Of a stretch of 7,352 nucleotides of DNA, positions 7,091 through 7,352 are shown piece after piece. Each line of letters starts with the position of its first letter. The first letter of the stretch is position 1. A program made the position numbers and the translations under genes. The notes under the pieces were generated by a model. That model was not told where the DNA came from, did not search any database, and saw only the letters and a list, made by a program, of their open reading frames with translations. Source of the DNA: GCA-002701945 sp964442015 (lineage in GTDB: Bacteria > Fidelibacterota > Marinisomatia > Marinisomatales > TCS55). The DNA lies in contig CAYTYA010000082.1 in the NCBI GenBank assembly GCA_964442015.1, forward strand, positions 1 to 7,352, written 5' to 3'.

Positions 7091-7352
7091 CTACCAGGAG
7101 ATTTGTACGTCTATTAAAGGCCAACCACTAGAAAAGGTTGGTAGCTTTGGTGGTAATATCTGCCAATGAGCGCCGTAAGGATATTCCCCATATGTAATTT
7201 TATATCCAAGCATTAGGCGAAAACGATTACTTTTGGTCCAAATAAGCAATACTTTGCTTTCATAAAACAATCCATAAGAATTTCCTGGATACAAAAATAA
7301 ATCTCCATCAACAAACCCAGACCATCGCCCTGTTAATGGTCTGGAATAATCT
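7091..7352 (-). CDS. C-terminal end of a probable outer-membrane beta-barrel protein (5' part off the right edge)
   Basis: The frame is open from the right edge to a TAG at 7091-7093, giving the last 86 residues of a longer protein. A TTG at 7294 is an ordinary internal Leu codon, not a start, because the frame continues in-frame upstream to the window edge. The fragment shows alternating amphipathic strands with aromatic belts: WSGFVDGDLFLYPG, YGLFYESKVLLIWT and FRLMLGYKITYGEYPYG. It ends in WPLIDVQISW, a terminal aromatic residue preceded by alternating hydrophobics, which is the classical C-terminal signal recognised by the BAM complex. The penultimate part is proline-rich (LPPKLPTFSSGWP) and may be a periplasmic turn. 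It is 54 bases upstream of the receptor on the same strand, so probably in the same transcription unit. It shows no obvious similarity to the porin-like protein at 1702-2856. Family not recognised. Confidence 0.75.
   Translation of the reverse strand, partial: DYSRPLTGRWSGFVDGDLFLYPGNSYGLFYESKVLLIWTKSNRFRLMLGYKITYGEYPYGAHWQILPPKLPTFSSGWPLIDVQISW

Overview
The window looks like chromosome from a low-GC (roughly 35-40% by eye) Gram-negative bacterium of the Bacteroidota/FCB type. Marine Bacteroidota and the Marinimicrobia (SAR406) are plausible, but one window cannot settle it. The clues are a TonB-dependent receptor with an N-terminal carboxypeptidase-regulatory-like domain, signal peptides cut just before Gln (HA|Q, LA|Q), two lipoproteins with short signal peptides, a 'choice-of-anchor Q' beta-helix protein, and A/T-rich start regions without a strong Shine-Dalgarno. 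There are no RNA genes, mobile elements or CRISPR arrays. Coding density is very high, and the largest gap between genes is about 54 bases.

Layout, right to left. Both larger gene groups are on the minus strand. Group A (7352 to 3327) starts off the right edge with the 3' end of a probable outer-membrane beta-barrel gene (7091-7352). A 736-residue TonB-dependent receptor follows (4826-7036), then a 499-residue lipoprotein with a fibronectin-III-like domain and a right-handed beta-helix (3327-4826). The last two overlap by one base in a TAATG junction and are probably translationally coupled. Group B (2856 to 1) encodes a 384-residue porin-like outer-membrane barrel (1702-2856), an ABC ATPase of the LolD/MacB class (996-1688) and its FtsX/MacB-type permease (1-977, cut by the left edge). 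Between the groups sits the only plus-strand gene, a 138-residue lipoprotein (2909-3325). It diverges from group B across 52 bases and converges on group A with one base between the stop codons.

How the parts may work together. Every gene encodes an envelope component. Group A looks like an outer-membrane uptake or surface-binding unit in which the beta-helix lipoprotein may partner the receptor, much as SusD partners SusC, although neither protein is SusC- or SusD-like in architecture. Group B pairs a MacB/Lol-type mechanotransmission ABC transporter with its own outer-membrane barrel, suggesting export or lipoprotein/lipid trafficking across the envelope. The substrate of neither unit can be read from the sequence. 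These groupings are inferences from gene order and spacing.
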